From NCBI RefSeq assembly GCF_001509795.1, contig NZ_LLZN01000024.1, positions 1-64,000 of the forward strand: DNA of 64,000 nucleotides, given 5' to 3'. Origin of the DNA: Streptomyces sp. NRRL WC-3605 (GTDB lineage Bacteria; Actinomycetota; Actinomycetes; Streptomycetales; Streptomycetaceae). A program made the translations under genes and the position numbers. Below the pieces are notes generated by a model. It saw only the letters and a list, made by a program, of their open reading frames with translations, was not told the origin of the DNA and searched no databases. Positions 49,715 to 57,731 of the stretch are shown here, piece after piece. How positions within the stretch are numbered: the stretch's first letter is position 1; every line of letters begins with the position of its first letter.

Positions 49715-50668
49715 ATGGGCTTGACGGTCCTCTACATCGCGTTCGGCGTCGTCGCGCTGTGGCTGCTCGGCGAGGTGCTGTTGCAGTACAAGGCGCGGCT
49801 GCGCTGGCGGCTGGTCGCCTTCGTCGGCTTCCTCGGAGTCGTCCTCGGCGTGCTCACGCGATCCGTGGTCATCATCGGAGTGGGCGCCTCGGCCTTCGCC
49901 ATCGGGCAGACCTACGTCACGCTGTCGTTCCGCCGCGGCTTCTCCGCCGGCTGGGCGGTCTCCGCGCCGGCCCTCGGCCCGCTGGGGTCCAAGCGCCGCC
50001 GCGACGAGGACGACGACCGGCAGGAGCCGACCCTGGAGGTCTCCGACCTGGAGGCGGGCGACGGCTACGCGGACGACAGCGCCGACTACGGCCGCGACCG
50101 GGCCGGTTACGGCACCGACGACTACGACCGCGACGACGTCTTCACGCCCGCGCGCGGCGGCCGGGAGACGGCCGCCGAGTCGACCGCCGTCTACGAGCCG
50201 CAGCCGATGCCGGAGGACACCGGCTCCTACGGCGTGTACAGCGACGCCGCCTACGCGGCCGCCCAGCAGGGCTACGCCGACGCGGGGCAGTCCCAGGAGC
50301 AGTACGCCACCGCCGACCAGAGCTACGGGTACGACGGCTACGCCGGGTACGACCAGCAGCAGCAGTACGGCTACGACGCGAACGGCCAGCAGCAGTACGC
50401 CGCCTACTCCGACCCGTACATCGGCACGCAGACCTACGGCGGCGCCTCCTACGACGCCTACGGGCAGCAGCAGTACGGCCAGCAGTCCTACGGGCAGGAC
50501 GCGTACGCCACCGGCACCTACCCCGAGGGCACCCCGCCCGGCGGTGTCTGGGTGCCGCAGCAGCGCACCGACGAGTACGGCGCCGAGCTCCCGCCCGAGC
50601 AGCAGTACCCGTACCAGGACAACGGGCAGCAGCAGGGCCCCGGTTACGACGAGCAGTACCGTTTCTGA
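49715..50668 (+). CDS. Membrane protein with a long Tyr/Gln/Gly-rich low-complexity tail
   Basis: A 317-residue protein. Three hydrophobic helices (about 1-18, 28-48 and 50-75) precede an acidic region (KRRRDEDDDRQEP). The last 150 residues or so are dominated by Tyr, Gln, Gly, Ala and Asp, with repeats such as GYDQQQQYGYD and YGQQQYGQQSYG. The composition resembles tyrosine-rich disordered tails that self-associate or bind partners. No catalytic motif is seen. GAGAGG lies 8-9 bases before the ATG. Function unknown; membrane or septum scaffolding is a guess. Confidence 0.8.
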   Translation: MGLTVLYIAFGVVALWLLGEVLLQYKARLRWRLVAFVGFLGVVLGVLTRSVVIIGVGASAFAIGQTYVTLSFRRGFSAGWAVSAPALGPLGSKRRRDEDDDRQEPTLEVSDLEAGDGYADDSADYGRDRAGYGTDDYDRDDVFTPARGGRETAAESTAVYEPQPMPEDTGSYGVYSDAAYAAAQQGYADAGQSQEQYATADQSYGYDGYAGYDQQQQYGYDANGQQQYAAYSDPYIGTQTYGGASYDAYGQQQYGQQSYGQDAYATGTYPEGTPPGGVWVPQQRTDEYGAELPPEQQYPYQDNGQQQGPGYDEQYRF

Positions 50669-50687
50669 CGGGTCCGCGGGCCAGGGC

Positions 50688-52193
50688 TCACCGAGAGCCC
50701 TGGAACCCCGGTCCCTCCACGATCAGCCCGGCCACCAGCGCGCCGGACATCCCCGCGTGCGGTAGCCCGCCGCCGGGGTGCGACCAGCCGCCGACCGTGA
50801 ACAGCCCTTCCAGGCCCGTGCTGTTGGCCGCGTGCAGCATCCGCCCGTCCGCCGCGGCCAGCGCCGGGGCCGGAACGGCACCGCCCTCCGCGCCCGTCGC
50901 CTCCGCGACGTCGGCCGGGGTCAGGACCTCGCGCCACAGCAGACGCTCCCGCAGATCCGGCACCGCCCGCTCGGCCGCCGTCACCAGGTCGTCCGCACGC
51001 CGGGCCGTCTCCTCGGCGGAAGCGCCGCCGGCCGGCACCGTCGCCACGAGCGTGACCGCCTCATGACCGGCGTCCGGGACCAGGGACGGGTCGTCGGGCC
51101 GCAGCACCGTGACCGTGGGGCTCGCCGCCATGCCCGCGGTGGGCCCGAACAGGGCGTCCAGCTCGGCGTCCCGGTCCTCGGCGTGCACCACCGTGCGGTG
51201 CGCCGTGCCCTCCGGGCGGCCGCCGCGCAGAGCCAGCAGCACCGTCAGCCGGCTCGGGGCCCGCCGCCTCGGCGGGACCTCGCCCTCGCCGCCGCGAACC
51301 GCCGTGCCCCGCACCAGCCGGTCCAGCACGCCGGGCGCGACCCCGCACACCACGAAGTCCGCCTCCACCGCCGTCCCGTCGGCCAGCTCCAGCCCCGACG
51401 TCCGGCCGTCCTCCTCCAGGACCGCCGCGACCTCCGCGCCGAAGTGGAAGGCGACCCGGCGGGCCAGGCACCGCTCGTACACGGCCCGCGCCAACTCCCG
51501 CATGCCGCCGCGCACATACCAGGTCCCGAAGGCGTGCTCCATGTACGGCAGCACCGCCGCGTTCGCCGGGGCCTCGCGGGGATCGAGGCCGTACACGAGC
51601 GCGTGGCTCTCCAGGAGGGCGGTGAGCCGGGGGTCGCGCAGCTCCCAGGCGCCGACCTCGGCGAGGGTGCCGGCGCGGCGGGTGCGCAGCAGCCGCTTGT
51701 GGGGCACCGACGGGTAGGGCTCACGCTCGGCCAGGACCTGCCAGTTGGGCCACAGGGGCTCCTCCAGCAGAGGTCTGCGGGTGCGGTCCCAGGTCTCGCG
51801 GGCGCGGACCAGGAAGTCGCCCCAGCGGCGCCCCGCCCCGGCGCCCAGAGCCTCGTCCAGGGCCGAGACGACGCCCGCGCGTGAGGCGTTCGGCAGGGCG
51901 GCCCCGGAGCCGTCCGCGAAGAGGTGCCGCGCGGAGGGGTCGACCTGGACCAGCCCGACGCACTCCTCCAGGGGCTCCTTGCCGGTCTTGACGAACAGGT
52001 CGCGGTACACGGCGGGCAGCGGGAGCAGGCCGGGGCCCGTGTCGAAGGCGAAGCCGTCGCGCTCGAAGCGGCGCACCGCTCCGCCGTACGTCTCCGTGCG
52101 CTCGTACACCGCCACCCGGTGGCCCGCGACGGCCAGCCGGGCCGCCGCCGCCAGGGCGCCCATCCCGGCGCCGATCACCGCAATCCGTGCCAT
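50688..52193 (-). CDS. FAD amine oxidase-family protein (phytoene desaturase-like)
   Basis: A 501-residue flavoprotein with an N-terminal dinucleotide loop IAVIGAGMGALAAAARLA and the isoprenoid desaturase pattern YERTETYGGAVRRFERDGFAFDTGPGLL. The C-terminal FAD-contact block is GGWSHPGGGLPHAGMSGALVA. It resembles carotenoid desaturases and isomerases, but no phytoene synthase is nearby, so its substrate is open. The ATG at 52193 is chosen because TAAGGT (minus strand of 52201-52206) lies seven bases upstream on a leaderless mRNA; a longer frame to 52223 overlaps this promoter. Confidence 0.85.
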   Translation of the reverse strand: MARIAVIGAGMGALAAAARLAVAGHRVAVYERTETYGGAVRRFERDGFAFDTGPGLLPLPAVYRDLFVKTGKEPLEECVGLVQVDPSARHLFADGSGAALPNASRAGVVSALDEALGAGAGRRWGDFLVRARETWDRTRRPLLEEPLWPNWQVLAEREPYPSVPHKRLLRTRRAGTLAEVGAWELRDPRLTALLESHALVYGLDPREAPANAAVLPYMEHAFGTWYVRGGMRELARAVYERCLARRVAFHFGAEVAAVLEEDGRTSGLELADGTAVEADFVVCGVAPGVLDRLVRGTAVRGGEGEVPPRRRAPSRLTVLLALRGGRPEGTAHRTVVHAEDRDAELDALFGPTAGMAASPTVTVLRPDDPSLVPDAGHEAVTLVATVPAGGASAEETARRADDLVTAAERAVPDLRERLLWREVLTPADVAEATGAEGGAVPAPALAAADGRMLHAANSTGLEGLFTVGGWSHPGGGLPHAGMSGALVAGLIVEGPGFQGSR

Positions 52194-52248
52194 GGAGGGG
52201 ACCTTATCGGCCGCCGCCGACAACCGGACCGCCGGGCTCCGTCGCAGC

Positions 52249-52866
52249 TCAGCCGGGGCGCTGGGTCACCGCGGGGCGGGCGAGCCGCTTCTCGGCGCGC
52301 CGCTCGGCCCGGCGCCGCCGGAAGCGGCGGATGCGCGAGATGAGGAAGTACAGCAGCAGCACCCCGGCCAGCAGCAGTGCGCCCGTGATGACGGCCGCCG
52401 CGACGGGGTGGAAGATCGCGAAGGTGATGAGCGCGGCGACCCCGAGGTCCTCGGCGAGGCTCACCACGATGTTGCTGAAGGGCTCCGGGGAGCTGTTGAC
52501 CGCCATCCGCGTCCCGGCCTTCACCAGATGGCTGACCAGGGCCGTGGAACCGCCGAGCGCGCCCGCCGCGAGCTCCGGCACCGATCCGCTCTGACCGGCG
52601 AGCAGCGCGGCGACGACCGCGCCGGCCACCGGGCGGATCACGGTGTGCGCCGTGTCCCAGGCCGAGTCCACGTACGGGATCTTGTCGGCGACGGCCTCGC
52701 ACAGGAAGAGCACACCGGCCACGATCAGGACGTCAGGCCGCTGCAGGGCCTCGGGGACGTCGTCGCTCAGTCCGGTCGCGCCGAATATGCCGAGGAGCAG
52801 CACCACCGCGTACGCGTTGACGCCGCTGGCCCAGCCGCTCGTGAACACCAGGGGGAGTACGGACAC
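52249..52866 (-). CDS. DUF4126 integral membrane protein
   Basis: A 205-residue protein with about five membrane helices and a basic C-terminal tail (RIRRFRRRRAERRAEKRLARP). The DUF4126 pattern is clear: TSGWASGVNAYAVVLLLG, VADKIPYVDSAWDTAHTVIRPVAGA, and a later SNIVVSLAEDLGVAAL. Function is not known. The GTG start at 52866 has TACGAT (52874-52879, minus strand) seven bases upstream and no ribosome-binding site, so the mRNA is leaderless. It is 55 bases upstream of the amine oxidase-like gene on the same strand, but that gene has its own -10. Confidence 0.85.
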   Translation of the reverse strand: MSVLPLVFTSGWASGVNAYAVVLLLGIFGATGLSDDVPEALQRPDVLIVAGVLFLCEAVADKIPYVDSAWDTAHTVIRPVAGAVVAALLAGQSGSVPELAAGALGGSTALVSHLVKAGTRMAVNSSPEPFSNIVVSLAEDLGVAALITFAIFHPVAAAVITGALLLAGVLLLYFLISRIRRFRRRRAERRAEKRLARPAVTQRPG

Positions 52867-53101
52867 GCAGGGGATCGTAGCCAGTGGGCGACGTCAGGTC
52901 ATGGGGCCCGGCACGCAGCCCTGAGTACCCGTACCTAGGCGGCGAGTTGAGTACGCGCGCGGATGGGGCGCGACCTGCCCGGACGGGAGAGTGGAGGCAC
53001 GGAGAAGGGGATCGGCTCCGGCACCGGCGACACGGGGCGCCGGAACGGAGCGGCCCCGGATCCGCTCCTTCCGCCGGCCCGGCGTCGGCGGGAGCGAGAC
53101 C

Positions 53102-53167
53102 GGGGGACCCGGGGGACGGACCGAACGGGGGTCCAGGGGGGAACGGGGGAACGGGGGAGCACGGGGG
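53102..53167 (+). repeat. Cluster of seven G-runs (G-quadruplex candidate)
   Basis: Seven runs of five or six Gs lie in 66 bases, with the last five (53127-53167) separated by loops of 3-5 bases. This fits a very stable G-quadruplex on the + strand. It is in the 392-base gap upstream of DUF4126 (start at 52866) and downstream of tetR; no gene is supported in this gap. Confidence 0.85.
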
Positions 53168-53169
53168 TG

Positions 53170-53236
53170 CACGAGGAGGCGCCGGTCCGGTGACGGCCCG
53201 CGGGGGACGCGGCCGTCACGGACCGGCGCCTTCGTG
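53170..53236 (-). terminator. Long hairpin after tetR
   Basis: About 23-28 bp of stem with three small bulges (arms 53170-53200 and 53207-53236) enclose a short G-rich loop (5'-GGGGGA on the + strand), 22 bases after the TetR stop. It should terminate the ABC-yhgE-tetR operon. Confidence 0.8.
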
Positions 53237-53258
53237 TGTCCGTTGCCCGGATCGGGCG

Positions 53259-53888
53259 TCAGCGGCGACCGCTCACCCTGCCCTGCAGCAGCCGGGACAG
53301 CGCCGCGTGGACGTCGTCCAGGGAGCGCTCCGGCTGGAACGACTTCCAGTCCAGCGCGGCCACCAGCACCATGCCGACCAGGGCGGCGGCGGTCAGCGGG
53401 ACGTCGATCTCGTCGCTGAACTCACCGCCCTCCACGCCTTCGCGCAGCACGCCCTCGACGACCGCCACGGCCTGCTGCCGGACCACCATCAGCGTGGACT
53501 GCCAGGCGCGGTTGGTCCGCCACAGCTCGGCGACGTAGAGCTGGGTGAACGACGGGTAGCGGTCGATGAAGACCAGTCCCGCGCGGATCATCGCGTCGAG
53601 CGCGTCCACCCTGCTCCCGCCCGCGCGGGCGGTCGTCTCGGCCGCGTCCCGCAGGGAGGCCGTGAGGAGCCCGACCCCGTGCCGCAGCAACTCCTCGAAG
53701 AGGACCGACTTGCTGGCGAAGTTGTAGTAGACGGTGCCCTTCGCCACCCCGGCACGCTCGGCGATCTCGTCCACGGTGGTGGCGGAGAAGCCTTGTTCGG
53801 CGATGAGCGTGACGGCCGCCTCGTAGAGCTTCTGCCGGGTGGCCTCACGGCGCGTGCTGCCGCCCGACGCGGCGCTGCTGCTTTCCAT
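53259..53888 (-). CDS. TetR-family transcriptional regulator
   Basis: A 209-residue repressor. The N-terminal HTH is KLYEAAVTLIAEQGFSATTVDEIAERAGVAKGTVYYNFASK, typical of the family; the C-terminal ligand domain is all-helical. It is the last gene of the ABC-yhgE-tetR operon, 23 bases after yhgE, so it probably autoregulates. An inverted repeat at 56765-56788 ahead of the operon is the candidate operator. The ligand is unknown. The ATG at 53888 is chosen; the reading frame also runs far upstream inside yhgE. Confidence 0.92.
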   Translation of the reverse strand: MESSSAASGGSTRREATRQKLYEAAVTLIAEQGFSATTVDEIAERAGVAKGTVYYNFASKSVLFEELLRHGVGLLTASLRDAAETTARAGGSRVDALDAMIRAGLVFIDRYPSFTQLYVAELWRTNRAWQSTLMVVRQQAVAVVEGVLREGVEGGEFSDEIDVPLTAAALVGMVLVAALDWKSFQPERSLDDVHAALSRLLQGRVSGRR

Positions 53889-53911
53889 GGCCCCGATTGT
53901 CCCGCGCCCGC

Positions 53912-55996
53912 TCACAGGCTCAGCTCCGGGTGCAGCCGGTCGAGCGTCCACACCTGCCGGCGGCGGGCCGCCAGCGCGGTCAGCGCCAGGGCGCCGACCG
54001 TGAACGCGGCCAGGACCAGGCTTCCGGTCCACACCGGCTGCAGTCCGCCGCCCGTGATGAGCCGGCGCAGCGCCTCGACGACGTAGGTCATCGGCAGGAA
54101 CGGGTGCAGGGCGTTGAAGAAGCCCGGGCTGGTCTGCACCGGGTAGGTGCCGCCCGCGGACGTCAGCTGGAGCATCAGCAGCGCGAGGACGAGGATCCGT
54201 CCGGCCGCGCCGAAGCGGGCGTTCAGCCACTGCACGATCGCCGCGAAGCACGCCGTCACCAGGAAGAGGAAGCCCACCGTCCCGGCGGCCCGCGCCATCT
54301 GGAGCCCGATCGCCCAGTGGAGCACCGCCATCAGCGCCGCGGTCTGCAGCACCCCGAGGGCGACCACGGGCAGCCAGCCCGCCAGCGCGATCCGCCACGC
54401 CGAGGCGCCCGCGGCGAGCGCGCGCCGGTTCATCGGCGCGATCAGCATGTACGCCACCATCGCGCCCACCCACAGGGACAGCGGGATGAAGTACGGGGCG
54501 AAGCCGGTGCCGTAGTTGGGCGCCTTGTGCAGGTCCCGGGAGACGAGCTGGACCGGGTCGGCCATCACCTCGGTGCGCTGGTCGCGGTCCTTCTTGTCGT
54601 AGTCGGGGATCTTCCCGGCGCCCTCGTGCAGGCCGTTCGAGAGCTTGCCGGAGCCGTCGGCCAGCTTGTACATGCCGCCGCTCAGGTCGTACGCGCCCGA
54701 CTTCAGCCGGCCCACGCCGGTGTCCAGGTCCTTGGCGCCGGACTTCGCCGTGCCCAGCCCGGTGTGCAGCTTCTTGGCGCCGGCGGCGACCTTCGCGGCC
54801 CCGTCGTTCAGCTTGTTGATGCGGCCGACGGCGTCGTCGAGGTCCTCCGAGAGGTGGGGCGCGCGCTCGGCGAGGGCGTCGGCCTGCTTCTGGAGCGTGG
54901 CGAGGTTCTTGTCGAGCTTCTTCAGATCGCCGTGCTGGTCGGCGATCAGCGTGTTCAGGTCGTCGGCGATCGTCGCCACGTCCGCCGCCGACTGCCTGGC
55001 CTTCTTCAGGTCGGCGCAGGCCGGATCGGGCAGGACGGCGTCCTCGCAGCGCGCCCGGTAGACGGTGTCCAGCACCCCGGAGGCGGCGTGCGCGCCCTTG
55101 GCGGCACCCGGGGCGCGCTCGACGAGGTCGTCCAGGTTGTCGCGCAGGGCGCCCGAGGTGTCGGAGACCAGCCGGGCGGTGTCGCCGATGGTCTTCTCGT
55201 TGTCCGCCAGGAACGGGCCGACCTTCTTGTCGACGGCGTTGACCTTGTCGGCCAGCGTCCGGGTGCCGGCGGCGACCCGCCGCGAGCCGTTCTCCAGGTC
55301 CCCCGCGCCCTTGTCGAGCCTCGTCAGCCCCGACGACAGCTTGCCGCTGCCGTCCTTGGCGTCCTTGAGGCCCTTGGCGAGGTCCTTGGAGCCCTTCTCG
55401 GCCTTGCCGATGCCGCCTTCCAGCTTGTCGGCGCCGTTCGCGGCCTTCACGGTCTCGCCGTGGATGTCGGAGAACGACACGAAGATCCGGTCCAGGAACG
55501 ACCGGGACGCCTTGGTGGACGCCGCGTCGCGCACCTCGCTGAACACGGTCCGCGAGATCTGCCCGACGATGTAGTTGTTGGCGTCGTTCGTGCGTACCTG
55601 CAGGGCGCCCGTCTCCGGGCTCTTGCCCGCGCTGGAGGCGATCCGCTCGCTGAAGTCGGACGGCATGGTCAGCGACAGGTAGTACGTGCCGTCCTCGACA
55701 CCCTTCTCGGCCTCGGTGGCGCTCACCTCGCGCCAGTCGAAGGTGTCGCTCTCGTGCAGCCCCTCGGTGATGTCGTCGCCCGCCGTGAGCTTCTTCCCGC
55801 TCACGGTCGCCCCCTTGTCCTCGTTCACCAGGGCGACGGGGATGCGGTCGAGGCGGCCGTACGGATCCCAGAAGGACCACAGGTACAGCGCGCCGTACAG
55901 CAGGGGCAGCACCAGCAGGGCGACCAGCGCGGCACGGGGGAGCTTCCCCCGGCCGAAGCGCCGCAGCTCAAGCGCGGCCAGCCTCGGCGAGCGCAT
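53912..55996 (-). CDS. YhgE/Pip-domain ABC-2 type membrane protein
   Basis: A 694-residue protein with an N-terminal membrane helix (about 18-38). A large extracellular region follows, rich in repeats of Lys/Leu/Gly heptads (LAKGLKDAKDGSGKLSSG and similar), forming a long helical stalk. Five or six C-terminal membrane helices end it, as in ABC-2 permeases and phage-infection proteins. Its start overlaps the ABC gene's end by 29 bases. With the ABC protein it may form a transporter, perhaps for drugs or envelope lipids. TetR control fits an efflux role, but direct evidence is absent. Confidence 0.87.
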   Translation of the reverse strand: MRSPRLAALELRRFGRGKLPRAALVALLVLPLLYGALYLWSFWDPYGRLDRIPVALVNEDKGATVSGKKLTAGDDITEGLHESDTFDWREVSATEAEKGVEDGTYYLSLTMPSDFSERIASSAGKSPETGALQVRTNDANNYIVGQISRTVFSEVRDAASTKASRSFLDRIFVSFSDIHGETVKAANGADKLEGGIGKAEKGSKDLAKGLKDAKDGSGKLSSGLTRLDKGAGDLENGSRRVAAGTRTLADKVNAVDKKVGPFLADNEKTIGDTARLVSDTSGALRDNLDDLVERAPGAAKGAHAASGVLDTVYRARCEDAVLPDPACADLKKARQSAADVATIADDLNTLIADQHGDLKKLDKNLATLQKQADALAERAPHLSEDLDDAVGRINKLNDGAAKVAAGAKKLHTGLGTAKSGAKDLDTGVGRLKSGAYDLSGGMYKLADGSGKLSNGLHEGAGKIPDYDKKDRDQRTEVMADPVQLVSRDLHKAPNYGTGFAPYFIPLSLWVGAMVAYMLIAPMNRRALAAGASAWRIALAGWLPVVALGVLQTAALMAVLHWAIGLQMARAAGTVGFLFLVTACFAAIVQWLNARFGAAGRILVLALLMLQLTSAGGTYPVQTSPGFFNALHPFLPMTYVVEALRRLITGGGLQPVWTGSLVLAAFTVGALALTALAARRRQVWTLDRLHPELSL

Positions 55997-56747
55997 CGGC
56001 GGCCTCCTTCCCGTCGGTCTTGTCGTCGTCCTGTCCCTCGGCCTCGTCCGCGGGCGCGGTGGACACCCGCACCGTGCCGTCCGGGGCCTCGCTGCACACC
56101 GCCAGGACCGTGGTCCCGGACTCCGCGATCGACTTCAGCAGCGCCCACACCTCGGCACGTTCGGCGTCCGAGAGCTTCAGGTCGGTGTCGTCGACGCCGA
56201 GCACGCGCGGGCGCGCGAGGAGCGCGAGCGCCAGGGACAGCCGCAGCGCCTCGGCACGCTCCAGATCGCGCACGGCGGTGCGCGGGCCCTTGGGCAGGGA
56301 CTCCAGGTCCAGGCCCGCCGCCGTCAGGGCGGCCTCGATCCGCTGCCGTCGCGCCTCGCGTCCCTCCTGGCGCGGGCGCAGCAGCGCGCGCAGCGAGTCG
56401 CCGAACCGCCGCTGGAGCAGCGCGCGCTCCCGCAGGTGCTCGGCGACGGTCAGGGCCGGGTCGAGGTCGGTCACCCCGGGCACATGGGCCAGGGCGCTGA
56501 CGCGCCGCACCGCCGCCATCCGCCGGGGCAGCTCCGTCCCGTCGACCGCCGCCGTGCCCTCGGTGGGTTTCATCCGCCCCGTGAGGGCCAGCAGAAGACA
56601 GGTACGGCCGCTGCCGGACGGCCCCTCGATCGTGATCAGCGAACCGGGCCCGGCCTCGAAGGAGACCGCGCGGAACGCCCACCCGCGCGGTCCCCGAAGC
56701 CCGAGATTCCGGGCCGTGACGCCGTCGGCTGTCACGGTTCCCCCCAT
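55968..56747 (-). CDS. Degenerate ABC-type ATP-binding protein
   Basis: A 259-residue protein with an ABC ATPase layout: Walker A GPSGSGRTC with Arg48 in place of the lysine, a Q-loop region, a weak signature (DLERAEALRLSLAL instead of LSGGQ), and Walker B VLGVDDTD with Asp-Asp where Asp-Glu is usual. ATP hydrolysis is likely low. It starts the operon with yhgE (29-base overlap) and tetR. GAGGGGG precedes the ATG at 56747. Similar degenerate ATPases pair with YhgE proteins in other Streptomyces, as far as I recall. Confidence 0.8.
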   Translation of the reverse strand: MGGTVTADGVTARNLGLRGPRGWAFRAVSFEAGPGSLITIEGPSGSGRTCLLLALTGRMKPTEGTAAVDGTELPRRMAAVRRVSALAHVPGVTDLDPALTVAEHLRERALLQRRFGDSLRALLRPRQEGREARRQRIEAALTAAGLDLESLPKGPRTAVRDLERAEALRLSLALALLARPRVLGVDDTDLKLSDAERAEVWALLKSIAESGTTVLAVCSEAPDGTVRVSTAPADEAEGQDDDKTDGKEAADALAEAGRA

Positions 56748-56764
56748 CCCCGCCCCCTCATTTG

Positions 56765-56788
56765 TTTGAACTGACTGGTCAGTGCAAA
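56765..56788 (-). promoter_or_regulatory. Candidate TetR operator ahead of the ABC-yhgE-tetR operon
   Basis: Inverted arms ACTGAC (56770-56775) and GTCAGT (56778-56783) are two bases apart. Outer TTTG (56765-56768) and CAAA (56785-56788) extend the symmetry. It lies 18 bases upstream of the ABC start, where a repressor would block transcription. Confidence 0.75.
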
Positions 56789-56917
56789 AGGTAGCCCGAA
56801 CTTGCGAGCGAGGCAAAACCGCAGGTCGGAACGGATTGTCAGTGCCGTACCCCACGATGGGCACATACGGCAACCCGTATCGGGGCATGCCGTCACACAG
56901 ACGACAGGAGGTTCGTC

Positions 56918-57484
56918 ATGGCCAGCTCGCACGCAGCCGCCGCCCGCCGGCGCCGCGCCACCGGCCCTGCCCCCTCGCTGACCGGCCCCGCCGGCGACGT
57001 CCACCCCGTGCTCCGCAGGGCCACGGCCCCGCCCGCCGCCCTCGACCTGCTCGCCCAGGCCCGCGCCGGGCTGGACGAGGCCACCGTCCTCGAGACCCCG
57101 AACGAGCGCTACGCCACGGCCCACCTGGCCGCCCTGCGCGTCGCCGCCGCCGTGCTCGCCGCACGCGGCCGCCCGGAGCCCACGCCCAGGCGCCGGGCCA
57201 GGATCCGGAGCGCCTGGGAAGTGCTCCCCGAGATAGCGCCCGAACTCGCCGAGTGGAGCGCGCTGTTCGCCTCCGGTGCCGAGCGCCGCGCCCGCGCCGA
57301 GGCCGGCATCCGGGGCGCGGCCGGCCGCCGGGACGCCGACGACCTCATCCGCGACGTGGCGATGTTCCTGCGCCTCGTCGAGCGGATGCTGGTGCTCCAG
57401 CCGGTCCTGCCCCAGCCCCGCCAGGACGCCGAGGCCGACCCGGCCGGCCCCCCACGCTCCGCGGAGATGCCGGACGCGGGCTGA
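56918..57484 (+). CDS. SAV_6107-type HEPN-domain protein
   Basis: A 188-residue, mostly helical cytosolic protein with disordered basic ends. The central HEPN domain has NERYATAHLAALRVAAAVLA, which contains the R-x4-H motif of HEPN ribonucleases (Arg and His in RYATAH). That motif suggests RNA cleavage, as in several toxin families, but no antitoxin (MNT nucleotidyltransferase) gene is beside it. A housekeeping role is also possible. GGAGG lies before the ATG. It is divergent from the ABC operon. Confidence 0.82.
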   Translation: MASSHAAAARRRRATGPAPSLTGPAGDVHPVLRRATAPPAALDLLAQARAGLDEATVLETPNERYATAHLAALRVAAAVLAARGRPEPTPRRRARIRSAWEVLPEIAPELAEWSALFASGAERRARAEAGIRGAAGRRDADDLIRDVAMFLRLVERMLVLQPVLPQPRQDAEADPAGPPRSAEMPDAG

Positions 57485-57731
57485 GCCCGCGGACCCCCGC
57501 CCGCGGCAGCCCTCCGGGAGGTACGGCCGCCCTGGCCGGCGGGGAGGTGGGTGAGGGAGTCCGGTGGGCGGGACGCCCGGGCCCGCCCGGCACCGCGATG
57601 GCCGCCCGGCGCCCGGGAGGCAATAGGGTGGGAGGAGCCTGCAGCCTCCCCGCGCCCGTCATCCGGCCCGGTGAGGCAGACCGTTCGCTCCGCCGTGCAG
57701 ACGGCGGTCCCGCGCCGAGGAGTCAATCGCC
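57485..57731 (+). other. 247-base gap before the methyltransferase gene
   Basis: GC-rich, with GAGGAG (57717-57722) as the ribosome-binding site of the following gene. I see no gene, strong promoter or long repeat in it. Confidence 0.5.

Noticed and set aside
50688..52193. Carotenoid cluster
   Set aside because: The desaturase-like gene stands alone; no phytoene synthase, cyclase or GGPP synthase is nearby.
52867..53258. Small ORFs in the gap upstream of DUF4126
   Set aside because: Their peptides are Gly/Arg-rich low complexity from G-runs, without ribosome-binding sites.
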